A stretch of DNA of 64,000 nt from JAJPHF01 sp035293805 (GTDB lineage Bacteria; Chloroflexota; UBA6077; JAJPHF01): the NCBI GenBank assembly GCA_035293805.1, contig DATGMD010000079.1:29966-93965 (forward strand). Direction: 5' to 3'. Below the pieces are notes generated by a model. That model was not told the origin of the DNA, made no database searches, and worked only from the letters and a program-made list of their open reading frames with translations. This document shows, piece after piece, positions 50,862 to 59,427 of this stretch. A program made the position numbers and the translations under genes. Numbering within the stretch: the stretch's first letter is position 1; the number at the start of each line of letters is the position of its first letter.

Positions 50862-51020
50862 GCCGTCAGCCATCAGCCATCAGCTATCAGCAGTCAGCCA
50901 TCAGCTCGGGCGACGGGCCAACCGATGCGCTCGCGCCCAGCCTTCCGGCCCCGGCCGCCAGACGCTAGCTGACTGCTGATAGCTGACTGCTGATAGCTGA
51001 CTGCTGACAGCTGACCGCTG
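50862..51020. repeat. Inverted arrays of a 7-bp repeat (CAGCNNT)
   Basis: The left array (about 50862-50906) has consecutive 7-bp units CAGCCAT, CAGCCAT, CAGCTAT, CAGCAGT, CAGCCAT. After a 60-bp GC-rich loop the right array (50967-51020) has AGCTGAC and TGCTGAT/TGCTGAC units alternating seven times, the reverse complement pattern. RNA across it would fold into a long imperfect hairpin. It starts right after the permease stop and ends 9 bases before the cyclase-family start codon. Confidence 0.85.
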
Positions 51021-51029
51021 GAGGAACCG

Positions 51030-51908
51030 ATGCGTGTGGTCGACCTCACCCAGCCCTGGGGCGACCGGATGCCCACCTGGCCGCAGTTCGCGTCGATCAA
51101 AGTGACCGATATCACGACGCACCACCGCGACCGTAAGAGCACCGTGCTGGTCGAGACCAACATGCATACCGGCACCCACATCGACGCGCCGGTTCACTAC
51201 GCCGAGACGGGCAAGCACCTGGGCGAGATTCCGCTGGCCGACCTGATCGGCACGGGGCTGGTTATCGACCTGCGCCCGATCACCAAGCCCTGGAGCTATT
51301 ACTCGCTCGACGACGTAAAGGGTTGCGTGCCGAAGGGCGAGGAGATCCGTGAGGGCGACATCGTCGTGCTCTACACGGGCTGGGACCAGTACAACTGGAC
51401 GAAGCCGACGCGCGACGACGTGATGTACTTCGACCGCCACCCCGGCCCGCGCCCCGAAGTGATCGACTGGCTGATCGAGGACCGCAAGATCAAGTGGATC
51501 GGCGCCGACCTCGCCTCCATCGACCATTCCTTCTACACGCGCGTTCGCTGGATGCGGCCCGATCTCGTCAAGGAGTTCGAACAGCTCCACGGCAAGCCCG
51601 TCGAGGAGGCGCTGCCCGAGCGCGACTTCGAGTACGTCCACTACCGCACGGCGCGCAGCAACGTCTGCATGCTGGAGAACCTGGGCGGCGAGATCGCCGA
51701 GGTAGCAGGCATGCGGGTGCTGCTCGGCGCGTTTCCCTGGCGCTGGGTGGGCGGCGAGGGCTGTATCTGCCGCGTGGCCGCCTTCCTCGACCTCGACAAA
51801 CCCGGCGTCGAGGGCAGCACGCCGCCCGGCGCCCAGCCGCGCCAGCACGACGCGCACACGACGCCGGCCCGCATCATGGCCGAAGGCTCGGACCGCGTAA
51901 GCTATTAG
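51030..51908 (+). CDS. Cyclase family protein (metal-dependent hydrolase)
   Basis: A 292-residue protein of the cyclase/kynurenine-formamidase (KynB) superfamily. The metal-binding motif HTGTHIDAP is at about residues 46-54, with further His residues at 'SIDHSFYTRV' and a Glu/His-rich centre. These enzymes open formamide, lactone or isatin-type rings. Relatives near ABC carriers often act on aromatic or heterocyclic compounds. GGAGG lies just before the ATG, inside the end of the heptamer repeat. Confidence 0.9.
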   Translation: MRVVDLTQPWGDRMPTWPQFASIKVTDITTHHRDRKSTVLVETNMHTGTHIDAPVHYAETGKHLGEIPLADLIGTGLVIDLRPITKPWSYYSLDDVKGCVPKGEEIREGDIVVLYTGWDQYNWTKPTRDDVMYFDRHPGPRPEVIDWLIEDRKIKWIGADLASIDHSFYTRVRWMRPDLVKEFEQLHGKPVEEALPERDFEYVHYRTARSNVCMLENLGGEIAEVAGMRVLLGAFPWRWVGGEGCICRVAAFLDLDKPGVEGSTPPGAQPRQHDAHTTPARIMAEGSDRVSY

Positions 51909-52000
51909 CGGGGGCTGCGCGCTCGCTGGCTTCCCGATTACCGCCAGCCAGGGCGCGATCTGCCGGCGCAGGCCCAGACGACAGGAAGCGAGGCGACGAG

Positions 52001-53104
52001 ATGGCTGTGAGCAATGCCGCGCGGCAGGCGGCCGACCAGACGATTCCCAGCCAGATGAAGGCCGTGGTGCTCACCGGGCCAAACGCCCACGAGGTCCGCG
52101 AGGTGCCCACGCCGCACCCCGGCCCCATGGAAGTGCTCTGCCAGGTCGACTCGACGGCCATCTGCGGCACCGACCTGCACATCTACGAGGGCAAGTTCCC
52201 TGGCCGCTGGCCCAAGAGCTACCCGTTCATCCCCGGCCACGAGTGGTCGGGCACCGTGGTCGAGGTCGGCCCCGGCGCGGCCGAGCTGGGCTGGCGGGTC
52301 GGTGACCGCGTCGCCGGCACCTCCCACGCCGGCTGCGGCTACTGCCGCAACTGCCTGATCGGCCGCTACAACCTGTGCGAGAACTACGGCAAGGAGCCGA
52401 TCCACCATCAATACGGCCACTACAGCCAGGGCGCGGACGCGCAGTACGTCGTCCACTCCATCAAGTCCGTGTTCAAGCTGCCCGCCGACTTCGAGCTGCG
52501 CTACGGCGCGATGGTAGACACTGCCAGCATCGCGCTGCACTCGGTGAAGCGCCCCGGCATCCGCCCCGGCGAGGTCGTGGTGGTCGTCGGCTCCGGTCCG
52601 ATGGGTTTCCTGACGGCCGACTGCGCCTACGCGCTGGGCGCCGGCCGCGTCGTCATCACCGGCGCGGGCGAGCGCCTGGACCGCGCCCGCCAGATGGGCT
52701 TCGAGGTGGTGAACTACCGCGAGGCGGACCCCGTCGAGGCCATTCGCCGCCTGACCGACGGCAAGGGCGCGCACGTCGCGGTGGACACGGGCGGCACCGT
52801 CGACTCGGTGCTCCAAGCGGTGAACGTGCTGCGCAAGGGCGGCCGCGCGTCGTTCACCGGCATCCCGAACGAGCCGGTTTCCTTGCCCATGCAGAAGATC
52901 GTGCTCGAAGAGATCGACCTGTTCGGCGTGCGCGCCAACCCCAACGCGATGGAGGAGGTGCTGCCGCTCATCGAGACGGGCCGCGTCCGCGTAAGGGAGC
53001 TGGTGACGCACACCTTCCCGCTGGAGCAGTACGGCGAGGCGCTAGAGACGTTCGCCACCCGCAAGGACGGCGCCCTCAAGGTGCTCATCCGCCCGGAGCA
53101 ATGA
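52001..53104 (+). CDS. Zinc-dependent alcohol dehydrogenase (MDR family) 1
   Basis: A 367-residue medium-chain dehydrogenase. Catalytic zinc ligands are in 'STAICGTDLHIYEG' and 'GHEWSGTVVEVG'; the structural zinc lobe is 'HAGCGYCRNCLIGRYNLCENYG'. The NAD fold shows 'VVVVGSGPMGFLTADCAYALGAGRVVITG'. Threonine- or sorbitol-dehydrogenase-like. The ATG at 52001 has a GAGG upstream. A paralogue follows 355 bases downstream. Confidence 0.93.
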   Translation: MAVSNAARQAADQTIPSQMKAVVLTGPNAHEVREVPTPHPGPMEVLCQVDSTAICGTDLHIYEGKFPGRWPKSYPFIPGHEWSGTVVEVGPGAAELGWRVGDRVAGTSHAGCGYCRNCLIGRYNLCENYGKEPIHHQYGHYSQGADAQYVVHSIKSVFKLPADFELRYGAMVDTASIALHSVKRPGIRPGEVVVVVGSGPMGFLTADCAYALGAGRVVITGAGERLDRARQMGFEVVNYREADPVEAIRRLTDGKGAHVAVDTGGTVDSVLQAVNVLRKGGRASFTGIPNEPVSLPMQKIVLEEIDLFGVRANPNAMEEVLPLIETGRVRVRELVTHTFPLEQYGEALETFATRKDGALKVLIRPEQ

Positions 53105-53167
53105 GGTTGCTCCGCGCGCAGCGGGGACGCTTCGACAGTCTCCAGGCCCCGGGTGCGAGTGCCGCTC

Positions 53168-53413
53168 ATGACGCATTGGCTTGCCGAGATTCCCGGTGCG
53201 GTAGCTTGGGTCCTATTGACCTTCGGGGTCGGAGCGGGCTTAGTCCTGTTCAACAGGCCCTGCATGCGCGACTTGCGCGACTGGTGCAAAGAGCAGATGG
53301 GGTGGGATTGGGAGGACGAAACCGAGCGGTATTGTCGATACGGGACCATTGGCATAGGCTACTGGTGCATCTTCTGTGCGCTATTCTTGTTTCATCACCT
53401 GGTCACCAAGTGA
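53168..53413 (+). CDS. Small two-helix membrane protein
   Basis: An 81-residue protein with hydrophobic segments at about 9-27 ('AVAWVLLTFGVGAGLVLFN') and 61-78 ('IGIGYWCIFCALFLFHHLV'). They are joined by an acidic, Trp- and Cys-containing loop. The DNA is clearly less GC-rich than both neighbours, hinting at separate origin. A GTG at 53153 could add five residues. No ribosome site is strong. Function unknown. Confidence 0.5.
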   Translation: MTHWLAEIPGAVAWVLLTFGVGAGLVLFNRPCMRDLRDWCKEQMGWDWEDETERYCRYGTIGIGYWCIFCALFLFHHLVTK

Positions 53414-53459
53414 ATCCGGCCAGCTCTCCTGCTAGCTGGCACTGAGAGGACCACCAGTA

Positions 53460-54518
53460 ATGCAGGCCGTCGTTTATCCGCAGCCTAATGAGATGGAGCT
53501 GCGCGCCGTGGCCGAGCCGGCGCCGGGGCCGGGCCAGGCGCTCGTTAGGGTGCGGGCCACGACGATCTGCGCCACAGACTTCAAGGTGTTCGCCGGCCAG
53601 TTCCCGGGCACGCGCTTCCCCCACATCCCCGGCCACGAGTGGAGCGGCGATGTCGTGGCGGTCGGCCCCGTCGTGGACGAGGTGACGCCCGGCGACCGCG
53701 TCGGCGTCGAGGTCCACATCGGCTGTGGCCGCTGCCCGCGGTGCCTGGAAGGGCTCTACAACCTCTGCGAGAACTACGGCAACGTCGCCAAGGGCCACGC
53801 CCACATCGGCTTCACCGTGCCCGGCGGCCTGGCCGACTACTGCGCCGTGCCGGTGCGGGCGCTGCACAAGCTGCCGCCGAACCTGGATTACGACCAGGGA
53901 GCGATGACCGATAACGTCGGCGTGGCGCTCTGGGCGGTCGAGCGCGCGCGGCTCCAGGCCGGCGAGTCGGTTGTGGTGATCGGGCCGGGGGCCATCGGCT
54001 TGCTGGCGCTGCAAGTCGCGCGGGCGATGGGCGCGGGCCAGCTCATTCTCGTCGGCACGCGCGCCGAGCGCCTGCGCGTCGCCGAGGGCCTGGGCGCCGA
54101 CGCGCTCGTGGACGCCTCCCGCGTAAACGCGGTGCAAACGGTGCGCGACCTCACCGACGGGCGCGGCGCCGATGTGGTAGTCGAGTTCGCCGGCAGCGAG
54201 CAGGCGGCACGCGACGCGCTGCACATGGCCCGCCGCGGCGGCCGAGTCGTGCTCGGCGGCGCGACCGGCCCTGGACGGGAGCTAAGGGGGGTCGATCTGA
54301 GCGTGATCGTGCGCGGCCACCTCGATGTGCTGGGCTCCGTGGCCAACCCGCGAGGCGTCTCCGCCCGCGGCGTTGCGCTCATGGCGAAGGGGCTCGTCGA
54401 CGTGCGCCCCCTCCTGACCCACCACCTGGCGCTCGCCGATTTCCCGCGCGCCTGGGAGATGTCCCGCACCCGCGAGGACGGCGCGATCCGCGTCATGCTC
54501 CACCCGAACGGGCAGTGA
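53460..54518 (+). CDS. Zinc-dependent alcohol dehydrogenase (MDR family) 2
   Basis: A 352-residue paralogue of the preceding dehydrogenase. Catalytic zinc region 'ATTICATDFKVFAG' and 'GHEWSGDVVAVG', structural zinc lobe 'HIGCGRCPRCLEGLYNLCENYG', NAD-binding 'VVVIGPGAIGLLALQVARAMGAGQLILVG'. Both copies share the unusual 'GLYNLCENYG/GRYNLCENYG' stretch. The two probably oxidise related hydroxyl compounds released by the cyclase-family hydrolase, but this is inferred from order alone. Confidence 0.93.
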   Translation: MQAVVYPQPNEMELRAVAEPAPGPGQALVRVRATTICATDFKVFAGQFPGTRFPHIPGHEWSGDVVAVGPVVDEVTPGDRVGVEVHIGCGRCPRCLEGLYNLCENYGNVAKGHAHIGFTVPGGLADYCAVPVRALHKLPPNLDYDQGAMTDNVGVALWAVERARLQAGESVVVIGPGAIGLLALQVARAMGAGQLILVGTRAERLRVAEGLGADALVDASRVNAVQTVRDLTDGRGADVVVEFAGSEQAARDALHMARRGGRVVLGGATGPGRELRGVDLSVIVRGHLDVLGSVANPRGVSARGVALMAKGLVDVRPLLTHHLALADFPRAWEMSRTREDGAIRVMLHPNGQ

Positions 54519-54631
54519 GCGGCCCCCGCGCGGCCCGGCGGTCGGCGTACCGGCACTGGACGAGGCCGCGACAGGCCCGCTTCGTCACAATTTCGTTACG
54601 ACCCGCCATTCACATACCCGAGCAGACGGCC

Positions 54632-54661
54632 TTGACCATCTTGAGCCGCCCTCGCTAGAAT
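54632..54661 (+). promoter_or_regulatory. Sigma70-type promoter of the surface glycan cluster
   Basis: TTGACC (54632-54637), an 18-nt spacer and TAGAAT (54656-54661). The transketolase gene starts at 54771. Confidence 0.6.
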
Positions 54662-54770
54662 AGCCGCGTTGTCCGCGGGGCCCCCTCGGCTCGGGCAGCG
54701 TAGCCGGGAGCGCACGGATAGGCGCCGTCGCCCCGGTAGCGAGTAGATCGTTCGGGACACGGAGGCGCAC

Positions 54771-55616
54771 GTGGCACTCGTTTCCCCCGCCGGCTCGGGC
54801 TCTCCCGCGGAGCTATTCTCAGGCCCGAGCCGCCTGTCCGGGCAGCGCATCCGCCGTATCGTCCTCGAGCAATCCAAGCGCGCGCACGTCGGGCACATCG
54901 GTTCGGCCCTATCGATCGCCGATATCCTGGCCGCGCTCTACGGACAGGTGCTGAACGCGCGGAGCCCGGAAGACCCCGAGCGCGACCGCTTCATCCTCTC
55001 GAAGGGCCACGCCGCCCTAGCGCTGTACGCCGCGCTGGCGCTGCGCGGCTGGCTGCCGATGAGCGCGCTCGACACCTACTGCGCGGACGAGAGCTTGCTG
55101 GGCGTCCACCCTGAATCCGCACTGCGCGGCATTGACTTCTCCACCGGCTCGCTCGGCCAGGGCCTGCCGGTCGGCGCCGGGGCCGCGCTCGCCGCGCGCC
55201 TCCAGCGCTCGCCGCGCCGCGTGTTCGCGCTGCTCAGCGACGCGGAGTGTAACGAGGGGTCGGTCTGGGAAGCCGTCATGTTCGCGGCGCACCATCGGCT
55301 GGCGAATCTCATCGCGATCGTCGACCTCAACGGCCAGCAGGCGCTGGGCCATACCGAGCAGGTGCTGTCGCTCACCCCGCTGGCCCAGCGGTGGCGGGCC
55401 TTCGGCTGGGACGTCCACGAGGTCGACGGCCACGATCCCGCCCAGCTAGTCGCCACGATCGCGCGGCTCGCCACCGACGACGGCCCGCCCCACGTGCTGA
55501 TCGCTCATACCGTCTTCGGCAAGGGCGTCTCGTACATGGAGCGCCAGATCAAGTGGCACTACTGGCCTATGAACGACGAAGAGTACGCGCAGGCCCTGGC
55601 GGAGGTTGGCGACTGA
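54771..55616 (+). CDS. Transketolase-like, N-terminal (TPP-binding) subunit
   Basis: A 281-residue split transketolase subunit that binds TPP pyrophosphate. Seen: 'SKRAHVGHIGSALSIADILAALY', 'FILSKGHAALALYAALALRGWL', 'STGSLGQGLPVGAGAALAARLQ' and the GD-like 'LLSDAECNEGSVWEAVMFAAHHRLANLIAIVDLNGQQ'. The start is a GTG with GGAGG upstream. The partner subunit starts one base after its stop. In glycan clusters such pairs can build branched or keto-sugars rather than serve central metabolism. Confidence 0.93.
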   Translation: MALVSPAGSGSPAELFSGPSRLSGQRIRRIVLEQSKRAHVGHIGSALSIADILAALYGQVLNARSPEDPERDRFILSKGHAALALYAALALRGWLPMSALDTYCADESLLGVHPESALRGIDFSTGSLGQGLPVGAGAALAARLQRSPRRVFALLSDAECNEGSVWEAVMFAAHHRLANLIAIVDLNGQQALGHTEQVLSLTPLAQRWRAFGWDVHEVDGHDPAQLVATIARLATDDGPPHVLIAHTVFGKGVSYMERQIKWHYWPMNDEEYAQALAEVGD

Positions 55617-55617
55617 C

Positions 55618-56547
55618 ATGCGGAGCACCTTCGTCCGCACCCTCTGCGAGCTAGCCGACCGTGACCCCCGCGTGGTGTTCCTGACCGGCGATCTCGGCTA
55701 CACGGTGGTCGAGCCCTTCGCGGAGCGCCACCCGGACCGCTTCTTCAACGTGGGCGTGGCCGAACAGAACATGGTAGGCTTGGCGACGGGCCTGGCAGAG
55801 AGCGGCTTCATCCCCTTCGTCTACTCCATCGCCACCTTCGCCTGCCTGCGGCCCTACGAGTTCATCCGCAACGGGCCCGTCCTGCACCATTTGCCGGTGC
55901 GCATCGTCGGCGTGGGCGGCGGGTTCGAGTATGGGCCGGCGGGGCCGACCCATCACGCGGTCGAGGACGTGGGCGTGATGCGACTGCAGCCCGGGCTGGC
56001 CGTCGTGTGCCCGGCCGACTACCAGCAGGCGGCCGCCGCTCTCCGCGCGACCTGGGACCTGCCCGGGCCCGTGTACTACCGACTCGGCAAGGACGAGCGG
56101 TCGACCGTGCCGGGCCTCGACGGGCGTTTCATGCTGGGCCGAGCCGAGCAAGTGCGCGAGGGCGACGACCTAGTGGTGCTGGCCATGGGAGCCCTGGCCG
56201 GCGACGCCGTCGCGGCCGCCGACGCGCTGCGCGAGCAGGGCGTGAGCGCCGCAGTCGTGGTGGTAGCCAGCCTCAGCCCGCCCCCCGTGGAGGATTTGGT
56301 CGCGCTGCTGAGCCGCTACCGTCTGGCCGTCACGGCCGAGGCGCACTATGTGATCGGCGGGCTCGGGTCGCTGGTCTCCGAGGTGGTCGCCGAGCGTGCG
56401 CTGCCGTGTCGGGTCGTGCGCTGCGGCCTGCGGACCGCGCTGGATCTGCCCGGCGGCGGTGAGCAGTACCTCGCCCGAGCCCACGGCATCTCCTGCGAGA
56501 CGCTGGTCCAGATGGCGCTAGGAGAGCTAGCCTCGGCGCCAACATGA
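55618..56547 (+). CDS. Transketolase-like, C-terminal (pyrimidine-binding) subunit
   Basis: A 309-residue partner of the preceding gene. It has the pyrimidine domain ('VVFLTGDLGYTVVEPFAERHPDRFFNVGVAEQNMVGLATGLAESG', with the catalytic Glu in 'AEQNM') and the transketolase C-terminal domain ('VVLAMGALAGDAVAAADALREQGVSAAVVVVASLSPP'). The ATG at 55618 lies one base after the previous stop, and its own stop overlaps the next start (ATGA). Confidence 0.93.
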   Translation: MRSTFVRTLCELADRDPRVVFLTGDLGYTVVEPFAERHPDRFFNVGVAEQNMVGLATGLAESGFIPFVYSIATFACLRPYEFIRNGPVLHHLPVRIVGVGGGFEYGPAGPTHHAVEDVGVMRLQPGLAVVCPADYQQAAAALRATWDLPGPVYYRLGKDERSTVPGLDGRFMLGRAEQVREGDDLVVLAMGALAGDAVAAADALREQGVSAAVVVVASLSPPPVEDLVALLSRYRLAVTAEAHYVIGGLGSLVSEVVAERALPCRVVRCGLRTALDLPGGGEQYLARAHGISCETLVQMALGELASAPT

Positions 56548-57227
56548 GTGAGCCCCACATCTCCATTGTCCTCCCGGTCTACAACCAGGCCGACCACATC
56601 GGGGACGTCGTCCGAGACTACGAGGCAGCACTAGCCCGGGTTCCGTACTCACACGAGATGATCCTCGTCGTCAACGGCTCCCGCGACCGGTCCCTCGATG
56701 TCTGCCAGGCGCTCGCCGCGGAATATCCGACCGTCCTCGTGCAGCACAGCCAGCGTGGGGGCTGGGGACTTGCCGTCAAGCTCGGCCTGCGCGCCGCGCG
56801 GGGCGACGTGCTGTGCTACACCAACTCCGCCCGGACGAGCGCGCAGGACCTGGTGCTAGTGCTGCTCTACGGCGTGGTCAACCCGGGCGTGGTGGTGAAG
56901 GCCAACCGCAAGATCCGCGAGAACTGGCGGCGCCGCATGGGCTCCCTGCTGTACAACCTGGAATGTCGCGCCCTCTTCGATCTCTCGTATTGGGACATCA
57001 ATGGAACGCCGAAGGTCTTCCCGCGCCAGTTCGACAAGCTGCTGGCGCTGACGCGCGACGACGACCTCATCGACGCCGAGTTCAACGTCGTGTGCCGCCG
57101 CGAGGGCTATCCGATGCTCGAAGTGCCGATTTTCGCCAGCCGGCGGCACGGCGGCACAGCCACCACCAACTATCGGTCCGCGGTGAAAATGTACTGGGGT
57201 GCCTACCAACTGTGGCGACGCAGCTAG
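56544..57227 (+). CDS. Glycosyltransferase family 2
   Basis: A 227-residue cytosolic GT-A glycosyltransferase. It begins 'ISIVLPVYNQADHIGDVV', has 'EMILVVNGSRDRSLDVC' and 'QRGGWGLAVKLGLRAARGDVLCYTNSA'. The canonical DxD lies where 'YTNSA' is seen, so the metal-binding pair looks altered. The second half ('DINGTPKVFPRQ', 'DAEFNVVCRREGYPMLEVPIFASRRHGGTATTN') is that of dolichol-phosphate-mannose-synthase-like enzymes. It overlaps its neighbours by 4 and 16 bases, so it is tightly coupled. Confidence 0.88.
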   Translation: MSEPHISIVLPVYNQADHIGDVVRDYEAALARVPYSHEMILVVNGSRDRSLDVCQALAAEYPTVLVQHSQRGGWGLAVKLGLRAARGDVLCYTNSARTSAQDLVLVLLYGVVNPGVVVKANRKIRENWRRRMGSLLYNLECRALFDLSYWDINGTPKVFPRQFDKLLALTRDDDLIDAEFNVVCRREGYPMLEVPIFASRRHGGTATTNYRSAVKMYWGAYQLWRRS

Positions 57228-58441
57228 GCGAACGCGCGACGAGCGCGCCGTCCGATGACGACCTCGAGGCGCTCTGGGCCCGCCATCACGCGGAGTGGCG
57301 CGACCCCGCTCAGATCGCCAGCCAGTGGCAGGAAGCGGCCGCGACCGACCCGACCCTGCTGCAGTACCGCGTGCGCGGCGCCTGGTGGGAGGCGGTGGGC
57401 GCGACCGACGCCACCCTGCTCGTCACCCGCGAGTACGAGCACCTGGTGATGGCACTCCGCGTCGCCGACGGCCAGCCGCAGATCAGCTACCTGCGGCTGC
57501 CGCATCCCTCGGGGCTCGTCGCCGACCGCGACCGGGGGCTAGTCTACGTCGCCAGCACCCGTAACCCGAACCAGATCTACGAGCTGGGCTCCGTGAACGG
57601 GCTCGTGGCTCGCCACGACATTCCGCGAGCGCGGCTGGATGGCCGGCCGCTCGTGCCGCTACGGTCACGGTTCCTGCCGGGCTCGCTGTACCTGCACGAT
57701 CTGGCGCTCATCGGCGGCGCGCTGCACGCCAACGCCGTCGGGCACAACGCGGTCATCCGCTTCGATGCCAACGGCGGCTACCAGTACGTCTGGTGGCCGC
57801 GGTGTATCGACACGCCGGACGGCCCCGCCTTCCAGCAGAACTACATCCAGCTCAACTCGATCGCCGCGGGCGATGATCTCGCCGCATCGTATTTTTCGGC
57901 CTCCGCGGAAACACTCTCGCGGCGCCGGCCCGGCCATCGCAACTTCCCGGTGGACCGACGCGGCGTCATCTTCGCGGGCGCCACGCGGGAGCCGGTGGCG
58001 CGCGGCCTCACCCGCCCCCACTCGGCCCGGCTGGCCCGCGGGCGCGTGTGGGTAGACAATAGCGGCTATGGCGAGCTGGGCACCGCCGATCGCGGCCGGT
58101 TCGAGCCTGTCGCGCGCCTGCCCGGCTGGACGCGCGGGCTGTGCTTCCACGGCGACGTGGCGTTCGTCGGCACCTCGCGGGTCATCCCGCGCTTCCGGCA
58201 ATACGCCCCCGGGCTCGACGTCGATGCCTCGGTCTGTGGCCTGCACGCCGTCGCTGTCGCGTCGGGCAAGGTGCTTGGCAGCCTGCTGTGGCCCGCGGGC
58301 AATCAGATCTTCGCCATCGACTGGATGCCGAATCATCTGACCTCGGGGTTCCCCTTCCGCGCCGGGCCAAAGCGCGTCCCCGAGCGGACGAAGCACCTGT
58401 TCTACGCGTTTCAGTCGCCGCTGCCGAGCGAGCCTCGGTGA
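57212..58441 (+). CDS. DUF4915 / TIGR03032-type protein
   Basis: A 409-residue protein whose features match DUF4915 proteins found in exopolysaccharide clusters: 'YLRLPHPSGLVADRDRGLVYVASTRNPNQIYEL', 'FLPGSLYLHDLALIGGALHANAVGHNAVIRF', 'GLTRPHSARLARGRVWVDNSGYGELG' and 'LPGWTRGLCFHGDVAFVGTSRVIPRFRQYAPGLD'. The blocks suggest a beta-propeller. The reaction is unknown; members sit beside sulfotransferases and glycosyltransferases. The GTG at 57212 overlaps the GT2 gene by 16 bases. Confidence 0.85.
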   Translation: MATQLGERATSAPSDDDLEALWARHHAEWRDPAQIASQWQEAAATDPTLLQYRVRGAWWEAVGATDATLLVTREYEHLVMALRVADGQPQISYLRLPHPSGLVADRDRGLVYVASTRNPNQIYELGSVNGLVARHDIPRARLDGRPLVPLRSRFLPGSLYLHDLALIGGALHANAVGHNAVIRFDANGGYQYVWWPRCIDTPDGPAFQQNYIQLNSIAAGDDLAASYFSASAETLSRRRPGHRNFPVDRRGVIFAGATREPVARGLTRPHSARLARGRVWVDNSGYGELGTADRGRFEPVARLPGWTRGLCFHGDVAFVGTSRVIPRFRQYAPGLDVDASVCGLHAVAVASGKVLGSLLWPAGNQIFAIDWMPNHLTSGFPFRAGPKRVPERTKHLFYAFQSPLPSEPR

Positions 58442-58494
58442 GCAATGGCACGGGCACGAGAGGCCAACACGGCAGCTCCGGAAAAGAGGTTTGG

Positions 58495-59424
58495 ATGAGC
58501 CAGGACTTTCGCTTTCTGATGCTCGGCGCGATGTACGAGAACGGGGGAAACACCACTCACCGCTTCCTCGACGGCCACCCGCAGATGTACGTGTATCCGT
58601 TCGAGTCGCAGGTGGGCACCGGCATGGTGAGCGACCATCTGGCATCGATGTTTCCGGTGAAGTACCGCTGGCCGGTGTTCGCGCTCGACGCGACGCCGGA
58701 GCAGGACTACCGGGCGATTATCGACGAGGAGTGCAAGGTCCGCGCGCGCACGCCCGACGTTAGCAAGTTCCGCCACATGCCGTTCGAGTTCTCGGACGAC
58801 GAGCGCTGCGCGATCTACAGCCAGTACGTCGGGCAGACCGGCCGGTCGCGCGCGAACAACATGGCGGCGTTCTTCCGCGCGACGTTCGACGCTTGGAAGG
58901 ACTACAGACGCACCGGCGAGCAGCTCGTCTACGTCGGCTACAGTCCGATCATCGGCGTGGACGCCGACAAGATCCTGACGGATTTACCCCAAGCGCATGT
59001 CCTCCACGTCGTCCGCAACCCGTGGTCCGCCTACGCGGACACGAAGAAGCGGCCGGTGCCGCTGCCGCTGGCGGTCTACCTGCTCGGCTGGACGCTGAAC
59101 CAGTACCACGCGCTGCTGTTCCGCGAGCAGTTCCCCGGCCGCGTGCACGTCGTCCGGGCGGAGGACGTCATGGCCGACCCGCGCCGGACGCTTGGCGCGG
59201 TGTGCGAGAAGCTGGGCCTGGAGCCGGCCGACACGCTGCAGACGCCGACCTGGAACGGCACGCCGCTGAACGAGATCTACCCTTGGGGCACCATCCGCAC
59301 GCCCACGCCCGCTGCCAACCGGGCCACCGCGGAAGAGCTGTCGCCGCGCGAGCGCGACGAGGTGCGCGCCCGAGCCTGGCAGTACCTAGAGACGTTCGAC
59401 TACAAGGGCTTCCTGGGGAGCTAG
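58495..59424 (+). CDS. Sulfotransferase family protein
   Basis: A 309-residue protein resembling PAPS-dependent sulfotransferases. The N-terminal loop 'LGAMYENGGNTTHRFLDGHPQMYVYPFESQ' corresponds to the 5'-phosphosulfate-binding region, although the usual SGT-S/T pattern is diverged. 'HVLHVVRNPWSAYADTKKRP' is a good 3'-phosphate-binding motif. The end 'LETFDYKGFLGS' is typical. It would sulfate the glycan made by this cluster. Start at 58495 with GAGG upstream. Confidence 0.82.
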   Translation: MSQDFRFLMLGAMYENGGNTTHRFLDGHPQMYVYPFESQVGTGMVSDHLASMFPVKYRWPVFALDATPEQDYRAIIDEECKVRARTPDVSKFRHMPFEFSDDERCAIYSQYVGQTGRSRANNMAAFFRATFDAWKDYRRTGEQLVYVGYSPIIGVDADKILTDLPQAHVLHVVRNPWSAYADTKKRPVPLPLAVYLLGWTLNQYHALLFREQFPGRVHVVRAEDVMADPRRTLGAVCEKLGLEPADTLQTPTWNGTPLNEIYPWGTIRTPTPAANRATAEELSPRERDEVRARAWQYLETFDYKGFLGS

Positions 59425-59427
59425 GCC

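Noticed and set aside
50862..51020. Repeat arrays considered as a CRISPR.
   Set aside because: Units are 7 bp, contiguous and without spacers, and no cas gene is present.
54771..56547. Split transketolase considered as a frameshifted single gene.
   Set aside because: The N- and C-terminal halves form the normal two-subunit arrangement, each with complete domains and its own start.
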